This document shows, one piece after another, positions 46,834 through 59,621 of a DNA stretch of 64,000 bases. Each line of letters opens with the position of its first letter. The first letter of the stretch is position 1. The DNA is from Phyllobacterium pellucidum (GTDB lineage: Bacteria; Pseudomonadota; Alphaproteobacteria; Rhizobiales; Rhizobiaceae), in assembly GCF_013327855.1 (NCBI RefSeq), contig NZ_JABUMX010000001.1, positions 186,001 through 250,000 of the forward strand. Direction: 5' to 3'. The position numbers and the translations under genes are program-made. The notes under the pieces are model-generated. The model saw nothing but the letters and a program-made list of their open reading frames with translations. It searched no databases and was not told the DNA's origin.

Positions 46834-47237
46834 TATTCTTGCTCCAGTTCGATCAATGTCCCGTTGAAATCCTTCGGGTGGAGGAAGAGAACAGGTTTGC
46901 CATGCGCGCCGATCTTCGGCTCTCCATCGCCAAGTATACGGGCGCCCTCACTTTTTAAATGATCGCGGGCGGCAATGATATTGGCCACTTCGTAGCAGAC
47001 GTGATGCATGCCTCCGGAGGGATTTTTGGCCAGGAAGGCAGCGATCGGCGAATCAGCCCCGAGTGGCTCCAGCAGTTCAATCTTCGTGTTGCCGACATCG
47101 ATGAAGACCACCGTCACGCCGTGTTCGGGGAGCACCTGCGGCGCGGTTGGCCTGGTGCCCAGCGTGTTGCGATAGGTCGCCGACGCTGCTGCCAGATCAG
47201 GCACCGCAATAGCGATATGGTTGAGACGGCCCAGCAT
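46833..47237 (-). CDS. mce: Methylmalonyl-CoA epimerase
   Basis: 134 residues of the VOC metalloenzyme fold, converting (2S)- and (2R)-methylmalonyl-CoA in propionate metabolism. LNHIAIAVPDLAAASATYR, then KIELLEPLG and GGMHHVCYEV carry the metal ligands (His, Glu). C-terminus FNGTLIELEQE. Lies 10 bp after rnj. Confidence 0.92.
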   Translation of the reverse strand: MLGRLNHIAIAVPDLAAASATYRNTLGTRPTAPQVLPEHGVTVVFIDVGNTKIELLEPLGADSPIAAFLAKNPSGGMHHVCYEVANIIAARDHLKSEGARILGDGEPKIGAHGKPVLFLHPKDFNGTLIELEQE

Positions 47238-47247
47238 AAGGATTGTC

Positions 47248-48921
47248 CTATGGGCGGGTCACGAAGACGGTAACCACCGGCTTCTTGCCCCAGACCTCGT
47301 TTGTTGCTGCCCGCACGGCGCGGCGCACTGCTTCGCGAACCATCGCCAGATCCCTGCGCTTTTCACGGGGAATGCTTTGTACGGCGCTTACTGCCGCATC
47401 GTACAGCAAGTCCTCGAGCAGTTCGCCCTCATCGTCGCTTTCCGGCAGCCCCACGGGCACGATCTCCGGATCTTCAATGATGTTGTAGTTGTCGTCGAGC
47501 AGCATAGACACCGCAACATGCCCGACATAGGCGAGCTTACGGCGTTCGACGATACCCACCTCTTCTTCGTCGCCAATGAGCTTGCCATCTTTGACCAGTC
47601 GGCCGAACGGCGCCTTGTCGATGATCTCGGCCCTGCCCGGCGCGAGCCTCAAGATGTCGCCATTGCGCACCTGGGGAACTTCCGGGATGCCGGCCATGGC
47701 AGCGAGTGAACCTTGGGCGACGAGATGCGCCGCCTCGCCATGCACCGGCACGAGGATGCGCGGACGCACCCACTCATACATCCGCCGCAACTCGTTGCGA
47801 CGAGGATGCCCAGACACATGCACAAGCTGGTCGTCATCCGAAATGATCTGGATGCCCTGTTCTATCAAAAGGTTCTTGGTCTCGATGATCGGCTTTTCAT
47901 TGCCGGGGATCGTGCGGGACGAATAGATCACCAGATCGCCGGCCGAAAGCGCGACGCTGCGCATTTCATCACGGGCGAGCTTGGCGAGCGCGGCGCGCGG
48001 TTCGCCTTGGCTGCCGGTAAGGATAATCACCATGTTCTCGCGCGGAATGAAGCCGTAATCGTCTTCCGACAGGAATTCGGGGACATCGTCGAGATATCCG
48101 AGCTCACTGGCGACATCGATCATGCGCTTCATCGAACGGCCGAGCACCAGAACCTGCCTTCCCGCGTCGCGTGCGGCCAAGGCGATCGAGCGGATACGGC
48201 CGACATTCGACGAAAAGGTCGTGATGGCGACGCGGCCGCGCGCGTTCTCGATAATATTGCGCAGGCTCTCACCCACCTCGCGCTCGGAAGGCGATTCGCC
48301 TTCGCGCAGCGCATTCGTCGAATCGCACATCATTGCGAGAACGCCTTCATCGCCGATGGCGCGGAAGCGCGCTTCATTGATCAGCGGCCCCATTGATGGC
48401 TCCGGGTCCATCTTCCAGTCGCCAGTGTGGATGATCGTGCCAAGCGGCGTCCTGATCGCGAGCGATACCGGCTCGGGGATCGAATGGGTGACCGCCAGCG
48501 CCTCGAACTCGAATGGGCCGACATTGAATGTCTCGCCGGCGCGATAGATCGTTACCGGAATGTCGGGCGCGCCGGGCTCCGCATGACGCTTGGCCTCGAG
48601 CAGTCCGGCCGTGAAGGGAGTACCGTAAACCGGAACATTGAGCAGCGGCCACAGATCGAGCAACGCCCCGTAGTGATCTTCATGGGCGTGGGTGATGACG
48701 ATGCCCTTGAGGTTCTGGCGTTCAGCCTGCAGGAACCGGATGTCGGGCAGAATGAGATCGGCGCCGGGAAGTTCGGGGCCGGCAAAGCTGACGCCCATAT
48801 CCACCACCACCCATTCGCGCTTATGCGCCGGGCCGTAGCCGTACATGGCCAAGTTCATTCCGATCTCACCGACACCGCCGAGTGGAAGGAAAACAAGCTC
48901 AGCTTGATCGGAATTCGCCAT
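47248..48921 (-). CDS. rnj: Ribonuclease J
   Basis: 557 residues, beta-CASP metallo-beta-lactamase. Zinc motif THAHEDHYGAL, GDWKMDPEP, beta-CASP CDSTNALREGESPSE and HVSGHPRRNELRRM. Degrades and processes RNA from the 5' end or internally; alphaproteobacteria carry it where E. coli relies on RNase E alone. Gene order birA-rnj-mce is typical. Confidence 0.95.
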   Translation of the reverse strand: MANSDQAELVFLPLGGVGEIGMNLAMYGYGPAHKREWVVVDMGVSFAGPELPGADLILPDIRFLQAERQNLKGIVITHAHEDHYGALLDLWPLLNVPVYGTPFTAGLLEAKRHAEPGAPDIPVTIYRAGETFNVGPFEFEALAVTHSIPEPVSLAIRTPLGTIIHTGDWKMDPEPSMGPLINEARFRAIGDEGVLAMMCDSTNALREGESPSEREVGESLRNIIENARGRVAITTFSSNVGRIRSIALAARDAGRQVLVLGRSMKRMIDVASELGYLDDVPEFLSEDDYGFIPRENMVIILTGSQGEPRAALAKLARDEMRSVALSAGDLVIYSSRTIPGNEKPIIETKNLLIEQGIQIISDDDQLVHVSGHPRRNELRRMYEWVRPRILVPVHGEAAHLVAQGSLAAMAGIPEVPQVRNGDILRLAPGRAEIIDKAPFGRLVKDGKLIGDEEEVGIVERRKLAYVGHVAVSMLLDDNYNIIEDPEIVPVGLPESDDEGELLEDLLYDAAVSAVQSIPREKRRDLAMVREAVRRAVRAATNEVWGKKPVVTVFVTRP

Positions 48922-48943
48922 CTACACTCCTAATAGCCGAATT

Positions 48944-49783
48944 CTATTCAGCCCTTGCGGACGCCACCGCACCAAAATGCACATCACCAGCGGCGATCTT
49001 TATGCGCTCGCCCTCGCTGTCGCGAATGACGAAACGGCAATCTTCGTCAATGGTTTCGAATATACCACGCAGGACCGCTCCGTCGACTCGCACAGCGACC
49101 TCGCTGCCGAGGCCGGCCGCGCGTGCCAGCCAGCGCTTGCGAATTTCGGCAAGTCCCCGTCCCTCGTTCCAAACCCAGCTGTTTTCCTGCCAGGCGTCGG
49201 ACAGCGCCAGAAACAGTGTTTCGGCATTACAATCCGCCCCAAGGCGGGCAAGCGACGTTGCCGGATAAGGCACGTCGTCAGGGTATGCCACGACGTTGAC
49301 ACCGATACCAATGACAATCGCGAAACGATTGGCCTCAAGCTGGGTGGACTCGAGCAGGATACCGGCGAGTTTTGCCCCGCCTGCAAGCAGATCGTTCGGC
49401 CATTTCAACTCGACACGCAGCGGTGCGCTGGTCGGACCGTGATTGCCGGCACCGTCGAGGCCAACCGAGAAGACAGTCGATGGGCAGACCGCGTCGAGTG
49501 CGTCGGCCAGTGCAAGGCCCGCGACAAAGCCGAGCGTCGCCGCGGCCTTCAGGTCGAATGCACCGGTGAGCAGCAGCGAGGCCGCGAGGTTGCCGTGCGA
49601 TGTCGCCCAGGCGCGCCCACGCCGTCCGCGCCCGCTTTCCTGCTGCTTGGAAACAATCCAGAGCTTTCCGGGGTCACCCGCAAGTGCCCGCTCCAACGCC
49701 ACGGCATTGGTTGAACCTATCGTCTCGAAGGCTTCAAGGCGATAGAAGTTTTGCTGGGCCAGGGGCGATAGGGAAAAGCCCAT
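48944..49783 (-). CDS. birA: Biotin-[acetyl-CoA carboxylase] ligase
   Basis: 279 residues. Catalytic-loop SKQQESGRGRRGRAWATS (GRGRRGR), KWPNDLLAGGAKLAGILLES and GIGVNVVAYP. The N-terminus lacks the helix-turn-helix of E. coli BirA, so it is monofunctional and does not repress bio genes. Five bases after nuoN. Confidence 0.94.
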   Translation of the reverse strand: MGFSLSPLAQQNFYRLEAFETIGSTNAVALERALAGDPGKLWIVSKQQESGRGRRGRAWATSHGNLAASLLLTGAFDLKAAATLGFVAGLALADALDAVCPSTVFSVGLDGAGNHGPTSAPLRVELKWPNDLLAGGAKLAGILLESTQLEANRFAIVIGIGVNVVAYPDDVPYPATSLARLGADCNAETLFLALSDAWQENSWVWNEGRGLAEIRKRWLARAAGLGSEVAVRVDGAVLRGIFETIDEDCRFVIRDSEGERIKIAAGDVHFGAVASARAE

Positions 49784-49788
49784 AGTCG

Positions 49789-51213
49789 TCAGAAGAAGGT
49801 TTTCGCTGCGGCTTCCGCATAGGTGCTGACCGGTCCGCCAACGAAGACATAGAACAGGACCAGCAGGCCGGAAACGCCAAGAACGAGGCGCAACTCGCCG
49901 GCCATGGGCACGAAAGCACCCGCCGGTTCATCGAACCACATGATCTTGATGATGCGCAGATAATAGTATGCGCCCACGACCGAGGCGACGATGCCGATGA
50001 TCGCCAGCGCGTAGAGGTTCGCCTGCATCGCGGCAAGGAAGGTGTACCACTTGCCCCAGAAGCCGGCGAGCGGCGGAATGCCTGCGAGCGAGAACATCAG
50101 GATCGTCAGGATCGTCGCCATGATCGGATTGGTGCGCGAGAGCCCGGACAAATCGCTGATTTGCTCGACATTGCCGTCCTTGCGTCGCATTGCGAGGATG
50201 AAGGCGAAGGTGCCGAGCGTGGTGACGAGATAGATGAGCATGTAGATGGCAACGCCGCGTACGCCGACAACCGTCCCGGCGGCGAGACCAACGAGCGCGT
50301 AACCCATGTGACTGATCGACGAATAGGCCATCAGCCGCTTGATGTTACGTTGGCCGATGGCCGCAAACGCACCAAGCACCATTGAAGCGATGGCAATGAA
50401 AACGACGACCTGCTGCCAATCGTGGGTGATCGGCTGGAAGGTCTCGCTGACGACGCGGGTCAGAAGTGCCATCGCCGCCATCTTTGGCGCCGAGGCGAAG
50501 AAAGCCGTAACCGGTGTCGGTGCACCCTCGTAAACGTCAGGGGTCCACATATGGAACGGGACGGCCGAGATCTTGAAGGCAAGGCCAGCCAGGATGAAAA
50601 CGAGGCCAAAGACGACGCCGAGCTGACGTTCGCCGCCGCTGAGCGCCTGCGCGATCGCTCCAAAGCCGGTGTGTCCGGTAAAGCCATAGACCAGGGAAAT
50701 GCCGTAGAGAAGCATGCCGGACGACAAAGCGCCAAGCACGAAATATTTGAGACCAGCTTCGGTCGAACGGACGTTGTCGCGATTGATGGCAGCAACGACG
50801 TAGAGCGCGAGCGACTGCAGTTCGAGGCCGAGATAGAGCGAGAGCGTATCATTGGCCGAAATCATCAGCAGCATGCCGAGCGTCGCCAAAAGGACGAGGA
50901 TCGGGAACTCGAACTTGTCGAACTTCTGCTCCTTGGCAAAGCCCGCCGACATCACCAGCGTCACCACTGAACCGACAAGCGTCAACACCTTCATGAAGCG
51001 TGAGAAAGGATCGCTAACAAAGGCGCGTCCGAAAACATGGCCGTCCTGCGGGAATATGACGACAAGCGCGAGTGCGGCGAGAAGCAGTGCAACGGCAAGG
51101 CCGCCAACCAGCCCGTTTGCCCGCTCGCCGGAAAACGCGCCGATCATCAACAGCACGAGCGCGCCGCCCGCGATGAGCAGTTCAGGAGCCATAAGCGTCA
51201 AGTTGGCAATCAT
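49789..51213 (-). CDS. nuoN: NADH-quinone oxidoreductase subunit N
   Basis: 474 residues, Mrp-type proton-pumping membrane subunit of complex I. Roughly fourteen helices; conserved [19 protein letters not shown] region and [16 protein letters not shown] loop (discontinuous helices). Precedes birA by 5 bp. Confidence 0.95.
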   Translation of the reverse strand: MIANLTLMAPELLIAGGALVLLMIGAFSGERANGLVGGLAVALLLAALALVVIFPQDGHVFGRAFVSDPFSRFMKVLTLVGSVVTLVMSAGFAKEQKFDKFEFPILVLLATLGMLLMISANDTLSLYLGLELQSLALYVVAAINRDNVRSTEAGLKYFVLGALSSGMLLYGISLVYGFTGHTGFGAIAQALSGGERQLGVVFGLVFILAGLAFKISAVPFHMWTPDVYEGAPTPVTAFFASAPKMAAMALLTRVVSETFQPITHDWQQVVVFIAIASMVLGAFAAIGQRNIKRLMAYSSISHMGYALVGLAAGTVVGVRGVAIYMLIYLVTTLGTFAFILAMRRKDGNVEQISDLSGLSRTNPIMATILTILMFSLAGIPPLAGFWGKWYTFLAAMQANLYALAIIGIVASVVGAYYYLRIIKIMWFDEPAGAFVPMAGELRLVLGVSGLLVLFYVFVGGPVSTYAEAAAKTFF

Positions 51214-51233
51214 GTCGGTTAGGCCTCTTCCTG

Positions 51234-52739
51234 CTATTTCAGCGCCAGTGTGGCGGCCGAGGACAGCGCATTATTGTATTGATTGATGATGGCGTGCACG
51301 GAGCTTGCCGTCGCATCGAAGATCGGCATGGGGTAGACGCCATAGAAGATCGTCAGAATGACCAGCGGATAGACCACGGCTTTCTCACGCGTCGTCATGT
51401 CGAGCAGCGATTTCAGGCTGTCCTTGTCGAGCACGCCGAAGATGACGCGGCGATAAAGCCAGAGCGCATAGGCCGCAGAGAAAATAACACCGCTTGCCGC
51501 GAACATCGCCACCCACGTGTTGACGCGGAAGACACCGAGAAGCGTCAGAAACTCTCCAACGAACCCGGACGTACCCGGCAGGCCGACATTCGCCATGGTG
51601 AAGATCATGAAGACGACGGCATATTTCGGCATGTTGTTGACGAGGCCGCCATAGGCCGCAATCTCGCGGGTATGGGTGCGGTCATAGATGATGCCGACGC
51701 AAAGGAACAGCGCGCTCGACACGAGGCCGTGCGACAGCATCTGGAACAATGCTCCCTGGATGCCCTGCTCGTTGGCGGCAAAAATGCCCATGGTCACATA
51801 GCCCATATGCGCGACCGAGGAATAGGCAATGAGCTTCTTCACGTCTTCCTGCATCAGGGCGACGAGCGACGTGTAGATAATGGCGACCACCGAGAGCGTA
51901 TAGATCAGCGGCGCGAAATCGGCGGAGGCGAGCGGAAACATCGGCAGCGAGAAGCGGATGAAACCGTAGCCGCCGAGCTTCAACAGAATGCCGGCAAGTA
52001 TCGCGGAAGCCGCGGTCGGCGCTTCGACGTGCGCATCGGGAAGCCAGGTATGGACCGGCCACATCGGCATCTTGACGGCGAAGGAGGCAAAGAATGCCAG
52101 CCACAGCCAGGTCTGCATGGAGGCCGGGAACTTGTAGGCGAGCAGGGTCGGAATATCCGTCGTGCCGGCCTGCCAGTACATCGCCATGATGGCAAGCAGC
52201 ATCAGCACCGAGCCGAGCAGCGTATAAAGGAAGAACTTGAAGCTTGCATAAACGCGACGCTTGCCACCCCAAACGCCGATGATGATGAACATTGGCACGA
52301 GAACGGCTTCGAAGAACACGTAGAAAAGCACGATATCAAGCGCACAGAAGACGCCGATCATCAGCGTTTCCAGCACGAGGAATGCGATCATGTATTCCTT
52401 GACGCGGTTCTGGATGGCGTCCCAGCTTGCAAGGATGCATAGCGGCATCAGGAACGTCGTCAGGATGACGAACAGCATGGAAATGCCGTCGACGCCCATA
52501 TGGTACGAGATACCCGAGTCGAGCCACGCAGTCTTTTCGACGAACTGGAAGCCCGACTGGCTGTTATCGAAATAGTACCAGATCGGCAGCGACAGCAGGA
52601 ACGTGATGATCGTCGTCCACAGCGTCACATTGCGGATGTTCGTCCGCGCTGAGTCGCTGTCATCACGGATGAACAGGATGAGCAGAACACCGACCAACGG
52701 CAGAAAGGTAACGGTCGAGAGAATTGGCCAGTCGGTCAT
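51234..52739 (-). CDS. nuoM: NADH-quinone oxidoreductase subunit M
   Basis: 501 residues, antiporter-like membrane subunit. Conserved [20 protein letters not shown] (lysine and Trp-His path), [17 protein letters not shown] and [15 protein letters not shown]. Overlaps the nuoL stop by one base. Confidence 0.95.
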   Translation of the reverse strand: MTDWPILSTVTFLPLVGVLLILFIRDDSDSARTNIRNVTLWTTIITFLLSLPIWYYFDNSQSGFQFVEKTAWLDSGISYHMGVDGISMLFVILTTFLMPLCILASWDAIQNRVKEYMIAFLVLETLMIGVFCALDIVLFYVFFEAVLVPMFIIIGVWGGKRRVYASFKFFLYTLLGSVLMLLAIMAMYWQAGTTDIPTLLAYKFPASMQTWLWLAFFASFAVKMPMWPVHTWLPDAHVEAPTAASAILAGILLKLGGYGFIRFSLPMFPLASADFAPLIYTLSVVAIIYTSLVALMQEDVKKLIAYSSVAHMGYVTMGIFAANEQGIQGALFQMLSHGLVSSALFLCVGIIYDRTHTREIAAYGGLVNNMPKYAVVFMIFTMANVGLPGTSGFVGEFLTLLGVFRVNTWVAMFAASGVIFSAAYALWLYRRVIFGVLDKDSLKSLLDMTTREKAVVYPLVILTIFYGVYPMPIFDATASSVHAIINQYNNALSSAATLALK

Positions 52740-54733
52740 TAGAAGTTGCTCCCGAGCATCATCCAGGTGACGAGTGCGGCGACCCCAATGAGCATCGCGA
52801 ACGCATAGTGATAAAGGTAACCCGTCTGCAGCCGCACGACGCGATTGGTCACGTCAACGACGCGTGCCGAAATTCCATCGGGTCCATGGCCGTCGATCAG
52901 CCAGCCATCGCCCTGCTTCCACAGGAACCGTCCGAGGGCTTTCGCCGGGCGCACGAAGAGGAAGTCGTAGAGCTCGTCGAAATACCACTTGTTGAGCAGG
53001 AACTGATAAAGGCCAGGATGCTGGGCAGCGAGGCGCTTGGGTGTTTCCGGCGAGCGGATATAGAACTGCCACGAGATCAGGAACCCAACGACCATCGCGA
53101 TGAATGGCGACAGCTGCACGATGAACGGCACGTGGTGGTGTTCCTCGAGAATCTCGTTGCCCGGAGCCGTGTACAGCGCGCCTTTCCAGAACTCGGCATA
53201 TTCGTGGCCGAAGAAGTGCTCGTGGAACATCACGCCGGCAAAGAGTGCGCCTGCCGCGAGAATGAAGAGCGGCACCAGCATCACATAGGGCGATTCATGC
53301 ACGTGATGCATGACATCGTGGCTGGCGCGCGGCTTGCCATGGAACGTCATGAAAATCAGGCGCCAGGAATAGAAGCTGGTGAAGACAGCGGCGATGACTA
53401 GAAGAATGTAAGCGTAGTTCGCCACCGGATTGTGCGAGGCGAAGGCCGACTCGATGATCATGTCCTTCGAGAAGAAGCCGGCGGTGCCGATCAGCGTGCC
53501 CGGAATGCCGAGCCCGGTCAGGGCAACAGTGCCGATGATCATCATCCAGTAGGTTGTCGGGATGAGCTTGCGGAGTCCGCCCATGTGGCGCATGTCCTGC
53601 TCGTTCGAAACGGCATGGATGACCGAGCCCGCGCCGAGGAACAGCAGCGCCTTGAAGAAGGCGTGCGTGAAGAGGTGGAATATGCCTGCGCCATAGGCGC
53701 CGACGCCGAGCGCCACGAACATGTAGCCGAGCTGCGAACAGGTCGAATAGGCAATCACACGCTTGATGTCGTTCTGAACGAGGCCAACTGTGGCCGCAAA
53801 GAAGGCGGTCGTTGCGCCAATGAAAGTGACGAACATCAGCGCCGTGTGCGAAAGTTCAAAGATTGGCGACAGGCGCGCGACCATAAAAACGCCGGCGGTG
53901 ACCATCGTTGCGGCATGGATGAGCGCTGAAACCGGGGTCGGGCCTTCCATGGCGTCCGGCAACCAGGTGTGCAACAGGAACTGCGCCGACTTGCCCATTG
54001 CACCCATGAAAAGCAGGAGCGCGGCAATCGTGATTGCGCCTTGCTTATCAAGCGTATAGCCGAGGAAGTTGAGAACGATCTGGCTACCGTCAGTTGCGGC
54101 GCCTTCTGCCGGCAGATATTGCGCGGCAGATGCGAACAGCGTGTCGAACTGGACGGTATCGAACAGAACGAACAACGAGAAGATACCGAGAAGGAAACCG
54201 AAGTCGCCGACGCGGTTGACGATGAAGGCCTTCATGGCCGCAGCGTTGGCGGATGGCTTCTTATACCAGAACCCGATCAGCAGGTACGAGGCAAGACCGA
54301 CGCCTTCCCAACCGAAGAACATCTGAACGAGATTGTCGCCTGTCACCAACATCAGCATGGCAAAGGTGAAGAGCGAGAGATAGGCGAAGAAGCGCGGGCG
54401 ATCGGGGTCATGATGCATGTAGCCGATCGAATAGGTATGAACCAGCGCCGAGACCGTATTCACGACGACGAGCATGACCGCCGTCAGCGTGTCGATGCGC
54501 AGCGACCAGTCGAAGCTCAGCGAGCCGGACTCGACCCAATGCGCCACAGGAATCTTGAACGCCTCGGTATGCCCAAGGGCGACCGAGCCGAATGCGATCC
54601 ACGAAAGGATGGCGCAGACGATCAGAAAGCCGGTCGTGACATACTCACTCGCCTTCGCGCCGATAGCGGAGCCGAAAAGCCCGGCGATCAGGAAGCCGAG
54701 CAGCGGAAGGAAGACAATCGCCAGATACAGCAT
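52739..54733 (-). CDS. nuoL: NADH-quinone oxidoreductase subunit L
   Basis: 664 residues, largest antiporter-like subunit with the C-terminal lateral helix that spans NuoM and NuoN. Conserved [38 protein letters not shown] (shown in part), [19 protein letters not shown], and the HL-type C-terminal part. Confidence 0.95.
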   Translation of the reverse strand: MLYLAIVFLPLLGFLIAGLFGSAIGAKASEYVTTGFLIVCAILSWIAFGSVALGHTEAFKIPVAHWVESGSLSFDWSLRIDTLTAVMLVVVNTVSALVHTYSIGYMHHDPDRPRFFAYLSLFTFAMLMLVTGDNLVQMFFGWEGVGLASYLLIGFWYKKPSANAAAMKAFIVNRVGDFGFLLGIFSLFVLFDTVQFDTLFASAAQYLPAEGAATDGSQIVLNFLGYTLDKQGAITIAALLLFMGAMGKSAQFLLHTWLPDAMEGPTPVSALIHAATMVTAGVFMVARLSPIFELSHTALMFVTFIGATTAFFAATVGLVQNDIKRVIAYSTCSQLGYMFVALGVGAYGAGIFHLFTHAFFKALLFLGAGSVIHAVSNEQDMRHMGGLRKLIPTTYWMMIIGTVALTGLGIPGTLIGTAGFFSKDMIIESAFASHNPVANYAYILLVIAAVFTSFYSWRLIFMTFHGKPRASHDVMHHVHESPYVMLVPLFILAAGALFAGVMFHEHFFGHEYAEFWKGALYTAPGNEILEEHHHVPFIVQLSPFIAMVVGFLISWQFYIRSPETPKRLAAQHPGLYQFLLNKWYFDELYDFLFVRPAKALGRFLWKQGDGWLIDGHGPDGISARVVDVTNRVVRLQTGYLYHYAFAMLIGVAALVTWMMLGSNF

Positions 54734-54740
54734 GCCCCCG

Positions 54741-55052
54741 TCAACCTTTCATCATGTTGACGTCTTCTACGTCAATCGATCCACGATTGCGGTAGAACAC
54801 GACGAGAATAGCAAGACCGATGGCTGCCTCGGCGGCGGCGACGGTCAGGACAAACAGCGCAAAGACCTGGCCGACCAGATCGTGCAGAGCGGCGGAAAAC
54901 GCCACGAAATTCAGATTGACCGCAAGCAGGATCAATTCGACCGACATCAGGATGACGATAATGTTCTTCTTGTTGAGGAAGATGCCGAAGATCCCGAGCG
55001 TGAACAGCAGGGCAGAGACAGTCAGATAATGTGCGATACCAATTTCCATCAT
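54741..55052 (-). CDS. nuoK: NADH-quinone oxidoreductase subunit K
   Basis: 103 residues, three helices; conserved [20 protein letters not shown] with the membrane Glu of the proton channel, and [16 protein letters not shown]. Eight bases before nuoL. Confidence 0.95.
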   Translation of the reverse strand: MMEIGIAHYLTVSALLFTLGIFGIFLNKKNIIVILMSVELILLAVNLNFVAFSAALHDLVGQVFALFVLTVAAAEAAIGLAILVVFYRNRGSIDVEDVNMMKG

Positions 55053-55062
55053 GACGCTCCTG

Positions 55063-55683
55063 TCAGATACCCTTGCCGGTTTCGACCTGCTTGACCTCGA
55101 TGGCCGTTGCAGGCGTGCGAGCCACCTGCTGCGCGATGTTCTGGCGCTTGATGTTCGGCTTGTGCCGCAGCGTCAGAACAATGGCGCCGATCATCGCAAC
55201 CAGAAGCACCAGCCCGGCAATCTGGAAGAAATAGATGTAGTCCGTATAAAGAATGTCGCCGAGCGCTGCAGTGTTGGTGCGGGTCGCAAGATCGGGCGTC
55301 GGCTGGACCGGCGATGCGGTCAGCGTCGGCGCGAAAATCGAACCGCCAAGAACGATGATCAGCTCAGCGGCCAGGATGAGCCCGACCAGTGCGCCGATCG
55401 GCGCATATTGCAGCGCTCCGCTCTTCAGTTCGGCAAAGTCCACATCCAGCATCATGACGACGAAAAGGAACAGCACCGCCACAGCGCCGACATAAACGAC
55501 GAGAAGGATCATCGCCAGGAATTCGGCGCCGGTCAGCAGGAATAGACCGGCCGCATTGAAGAAGGCGAGGATCAGGAACAGCACGGAATGCACGGGATTG
55601 CGTGCAGCAATAACCATGAAACCACTGGCTACAGTGATGAAGGCGAAGAGATAGAAAAACGCCGCCGCGATACCTGTCAGCAT
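55063..55683 (-). CDS. nuoJ: NADH-quinone oxidoreductase subunit J
   Basis: 206 residues, five helices, [20 protein letters not shown] and [19 protein letters not shown] (pi-bulge helix). Upstream, a 181-bp spacer separates it from nuoI, the longest gap in the operon, with no gene or clear structure. Confidence 0.94.
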   Translation of the reverse strand: MLTGIAAAFFYLFAFITVASGFMVIAARNPVHSVLFLILAFFNAAGLFLLTGAEFLAMILLVVYVGAVAVLFLFVVMMLDVDFAELKSGALQYAPIGALVGLILAAELIIVLGGSIFAPTLTASPVQPTPDLATRTNTAALGDILYTDYIYFFQIAGLVLLVAMIGAIVLTLRHKPNIKRQNIAQQVARTPATAIEVKQVETGKGI

Positions 55684-55864
55684 GGGTTCCCCCGATTTCC
55701 ATTCCGGCAGGTCGTCCTGCCATTAAACCCGGCAGATAAGACTGCCAATTCAAACGGATCGTTTGCCGTTGCGGCCAAATGATCTTTCAATTTTTCAAGC
55801 CTCTTAGCGCATGTTCCCTGCCGGTTGAAGATCAACGGCCAAGACACATGCGCGCAGTTCATAT

Positions 55865-56356
55865 TCAGCGATAGGGCGCATCCATCGCGATGTTGCGCGC
55901 CAGTTCCCGCTCCCAACGATCGCCGTTGGCAAGCAGACGTTCCTTGTCGTAGTAGAGTTCTTCGCGTGTTTCCGTGGCGAACTCGAAATTCGGCCCCTCG
56001 ACGATCGCGTCGACAGGACATGCTTCCTGGCAGAAGCCGCAATAGATGCACTTCACCATGTCGATATCATAACGAACCGTGCGGCGCGTGCCGTCATTGC
56101 GGCGCGGACCAGCCTCGATTGTGATCGCCTGGGCCGGGCAGATCGCCTCGCACAGCTTGCAGGCAATGCAGCGTTCTTCGCCGTTTGGATAACGGCGCAG
56201 CGCGTGTTCACCGCGAAAGCGCGGGCTGACCGGCCCCTTTTCGTACGGATAATTTAGGGTCGCCTTGGGCGCAAAGAACTGCCGCATCGACAGGAAGAAT
56301 GCCCCGACGAATTCCAGAAGCAGGAGCGATTTAGCAGCTTGTGCCAGTTGTGCCAT
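55865..56356 (-). CDS. nuoI: NADH-quinone oxidoreductase subunit I
   Basis: 163 residues carrying two [4Fe-4S] clusters: [15 protein letters not shown] (C63, C66, C69, C73) and [15 protein letters not shown]. Electron transfer between NuoG and the quinone site. Confidence 0.97.
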   Translation of the reverse strand: MAQLAQAAKSLLLLEFVGAFFLSMRQFFAPKATLNYPYEKGPVSPRFRGEHALRRYPNGEERCIACKLCEAICPAQAITIEAGPRRNDGTRRTVRYDIDMVKCIYCGFCQEACPVDAIVEGPNFEFATETREELYYDKERLLANGDRWERELARNIAMDAPYR

Positions 56357-56367
56357 GCTCGTTCTCC

Positions 56368-57414
56368 TTAAGGCGTCAGGCCGGTGATTTTGAGGAAGGC
56401 CGCGGTGGCGACGACCATGAAGATCGAGATCGGCAGGAATACCTTCCAGCCAAGGCGCATCAACTGGTCATAGCGGTAGCGCGGAACGAAAGCCTTCACC
56501 ATGGCGAACATGAAAAAGCAAAGGAACAGCTTGAGCAGGAACCAGATGACGCCGGGCACCCAGTTCAGGAACCACACATCGACGGGTGGCAGCCAGCCGC
56601 CGAGGAAGAGGATCGTCGTCAGCGCGCACATCAGGGTGATGGCGACATATTCGCCGAGGAAGAACAGCAGGAACGCCGTGGACGAATATTCGATCATGTG
56701 GCCGGCGACGAGTTCCGATTCAGCTTCGACCAGATCGAACGGCGGACGGTTGGTCTCCGCTAGGGCCGATATGAAGAAGATGATGAACATCGGGAACAGG
56801 CCGAGCCAATGCCAGTCGAGGAACGTATTCGGCAGACCGATCATCGTGCCGAGGCCGGTCGTCTGCGACATGACAATGTCGGTCAGATTGAGCGAACCCA
56901 CGCAAAGGAGGACGGTGACGATCACGAAGCCGATCGACACTTCGTAGGACACCATCTGCGCGGCCGAGCGCAGTGCGCCGAGAAACGGATATTTCGAATT
57001 GGACGCCCAGCCCGCCATGATGACGCCGTAGACTTCGAGCGACGAAATGGCGAGGACGTAAAGGATGCCGACATTGACGTTGGCGACCGCCCAGCCCTCA
57101 TTGACCGGAATGACAGCCCAGGCCGCCATGGCAAGGACGGACGATACGAGCGGCGCCAGCAGGAAAATGCCCTTGTTGGCGCCGGAGGGGATGATCGGTT
57201 CCTTGACGACGAACTTCAAAAGGTCGGCGAAGGACTGCAGCAAACCAAACGGTCCGACGACGTTGGGGCCGCGCCGCAACTGCACGGCCGCCCAGACCTT
57301 GCGATCCGCCAGAAGCAGGTAGGCGATAATCAGCAGCATCACGACCAGCAAAAGCAGTGATTTGCCGAGGATGATCAGCAGCGGCAGGATGTAGGTTGCG
57401 AAAATCTCTTCCAT
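56368..57414 (-). CDS. nuoH: NADH-quinone oxidoreductase subunit H
   Basis: 348 residues from the ATG at 57414, eight or so helices; conserved [39 protein letters not shown] (quinone-site loop, shown in part) and [14 protein letters not shown]. The longer frame to 57477 overlaps nuoG and is not used. Confidence 0.95.
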   Translation of the reverse strand: MEEIFATYILPLLIILGKSLLLLVVMLLIIAYLLLADRKVWAAVQLRRGPNVVGPFGLLQSFADLLKFVVKEPIIPSGANKGIFLLAPLVSSVLAMAAWAVIPVNEGWAVANVNVGILYVLAISSLEVYGVIMAGWASNSKYPFLGALRSAAQMVSYEVSIGFVIVTVLLCVGSLNLTDIVMSQTTGLGTMIGLPNTFLDWHWLGLFPMFIIFFISALAETNRPPFDLVEAESELVAGHMIEYSSTAFLLFFLGEYVAITLMCALTTILFLGGWLPPVDVWFLNWVPGVIWFLLKLFLCFFMFAMVKAFVPRYRYDQLMRLGWKVFLPISIFMVVATAAFLKITGLTP

Positions 57415-57431
57415 ATCAGTCTCTTTCCCGC

Positions 57432-59513
57432 CTACTCGGCCGCCTGCTTGAAGCCGCCCTTGGCGAGCGCCGAGCACTCGGCCATGACGGCAGAGGCGCG
57501 TGCGATCGGGTTGGTCAAGTAGAAATCCTTGACCGGCGAGATGAAGGCCGTCTTCTCGACTGCGCCGATTGTACTCGCCAGCTTCTCGACATCGGCAGGA
57601 TTGCCGGCTTCGATCGAGTCGACCGAAGCGAGATGCGGATACTCCGCATAGAGGCCGGAGCGCAAGGCCGCGAGCGAGTCGAACGGCAATTTCTTGCCGA
57701 GTGTGTCGGATAGAGCGCGCAGGATTGCCCAGTCTTCCTTGGCGTTGCCTGGCGCAAAGCCGGCGCGGTTCGTCATTTGCACGCGGCCCTCGGTGTTCAC
57801 ATAGGTGCCCGACTTTTCCGTATAGGTCGCGCCGGGCAGGATCACATCGGCATTGTGCGCGCCCTGATCACCATGCGTGCCGATGTACACCGTGAATGCC
57901 TTGTCCTTGCCGGACCAGTCGAGTTCGTCGGCGCCGAGCAGGAACAGAACATCCATAGTGCCCTGCATCTCGGCTACCGTCTTGCCGCCCTCACCCGGCA
58001 CGAAGCCGATGTCGAGCGCGCCGACACGGCTCGCAGCGGTATGCACCACGCCAAATCCGTTCCAGTCGTCCCGTAGGGCTCCGGCTTCCGCGGCGATCTT
58101 TGCCGCAAGTCCCAATACCGACTGGCCGTCCGCGCGCGACAGAGCGCCCTGCCCGACGATGATCATCGGGTTCTTGGCTGTCTTCAGAACCGACAGGAAA
58201 TTCATCGATCCAGCCGCAAGATCGGCCAGCGTCTCGGCACCGGCGCCAAGGTATTCGTACTTGTAGCGCAGGTCGGCCTGTTCACCGATCAGGCCGATCG
58301 GCGTCCCAGCGGCACGCCAACGCTTGCGGATACGAGCGTTGAGCAGCGATGCCTCGAAACGCGGATTTGATCCGATGATGAGGATCGCATCAGCCTGCTC
58401 GATCCCATCGATCGTCGGATTGAAAATGTATGAAGCGCGGCCGCCCGCCGTAGCAAGCGCCGAGCCGTCCTGACGTGCGTCGATATTGGCCGAACCAAGC
58501 GACGCCATCAGCGCCTTCAACGCGTACATCTCCTCGACACTGGCGAGATCGCCGGCAATCGCGCCGATCTTGCTACCGTCAGTCTTGGCAACGGCGGCCC
58601 TGATCGCGTCGAAGGCCTCCGGCCAGGTGGCGGCAATGAGACGCCCGTCCTTGCGGATATAGGGACGGTCGAGGCGCTGCGTGCGCAGGCCGTCCCAGAT
58701 GAAGCGCGTCTTGTCGGAAATCCATTCCTCGTTCACCTGCTCGTTGACGCGCGGCAGGATACGCATCACTTCGCGGCCACGGGTATCGACGCGGATCGCC
58801 GAGCCGACTGCATCCATAACATCGATGGATTCCGTCTTGTTCAACTCCCAGGGACGCGCCTGGAAAGCATAGGGCTTCGAGGTCAGCGCACCGACCGGGC
58901 AAAGGTCGATGACGTTGCCCTGGAGTTCGGAGGTCATTGCCCGTTCGAGATAGGTGGTGATCTCGGCATCTTCGCCGCGGCCGATCAGGCCGAGTTCGGA
59001 AATGCCGGCAACTTCCGTCGTAAAGCGGACGCAGCGGGTGCAATGGATGCAGCGCGTCATGATCGTCTTGACGAGAGGACCGATATACTTGTCCTCAACG
59101 GCGCGCTTATTCTCGCGATAACGCGAGGAATCGACGCCGAAGGCCATAGCCTGGTCCTGCAGATCGCATTCGCCGCCCTGATCGCAGATCGGGCAATCGA
59201 GCGGATGATTGATGAGCAGGAATTCCATCACGCCTTCGCGGGCCTTCTTGACCATCGGCGTATTTGTGAAGATTTCCGGGGTCTCGCCATTCGGACCGGG
59301 GCGCAGATCGCGCACGCCCATGGCGCAGGATGCTGCCGGCTTCGGCGGTCCGCCCTTCACTTCGATCAGGCACATGCGGCAATTGCCGGCAATCGACAAA
59401 CGCTCGTGGAAGCAGAAGCGCGGAACCTCGGCACCCGCCGTTTCCGCAGCCTGCAGAAGCGTATAGTGATCCGGTACCTCTATTTCCTTACCGTCGACTT
59501 TGATCTTTGCCAT
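57432..59513 (-). CDS. nuoG: NADH-quinone oxidoreductase subunit G
   Basis: 693 residues from ATG 59513 ([20 protein letters not shown]). [2Fe-2S] ligands in [15 protein letters not shown] and C68-type end CAMG, HxxxCxxCxxxxxC-type [4Fe-4S] in [19 protein letters not shown] (shown in part), [16 protein letters not shown], then a molybdopterin-oxidoreductase-like domain without cofactor role. Stop lies 17 bp before nuoH. Confidence 0.95.
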   Translation of the reverse strand: MAKIKVDGKEIEVPDHYTLLQAAETAGAEVPRFCFHERLSIAGNCRMCLIEVKGGPPKPAASCAMGVRDLRPGPNGETPEIFTNTPMVKKAREGVMEFLLINHPLDCPICDQGGECDLQDQAMAFGVDSSRYRENKRAVEDKYIGPLVKTIMTRCIHCTRCVRFTTEVAGISELGLIGRGEDAEITTYLERAMTSELQGNVIDLCPVGALTSKPYAFQARPWELNKTESIDVMDAVGSAIRVDTRGREVMRILPRVNEQVNEEWISDKTRFIWDGLRTQRLDRPYIRKDGRLIAATWPEAFDAIRAAVAKTDGSKIGAIAGDLASVEEMYALKALMASLGSANIDARQDGSALATAGGRASYIFNPTIDGIEQADAILIIGSNPRFEASLLNARIRKRWRAAGTPIGLIGEQADLRYKYEYLGAGAETLADLAAGSMNFLSVLKTAKNPMIIVGQGALSRADGQSVLGLAAKIAAEAGALRDDWNGFGVVHTAASRVGALDIGFVPGEGGKTVAEMQGTMDVLFLLGADELDWSGKDKAFTVYIGTHGDQGAHNADVILPGATYTEKSGTYVNTEGRVQMTNRAGFAPGNAKEDWAILRALSDTLGKKLPFDSLAALRSGLYAEYPHLASVDSIEAGNPADVEKLASTIGAVEKTAFISPVKDFYLTNPIARASAVMAECSALAKGGFKQAAE

Positions 59514-59621
59514 CGTCCGTCCAACCTCGCGGAACATACCGCATTCCAGTCCGGCATTTCCGCAGTTGCCGAAATGCCCTTAATTCTCAACGTGCCGGGT
59601 AACAACCGGCGCGCACCTTGT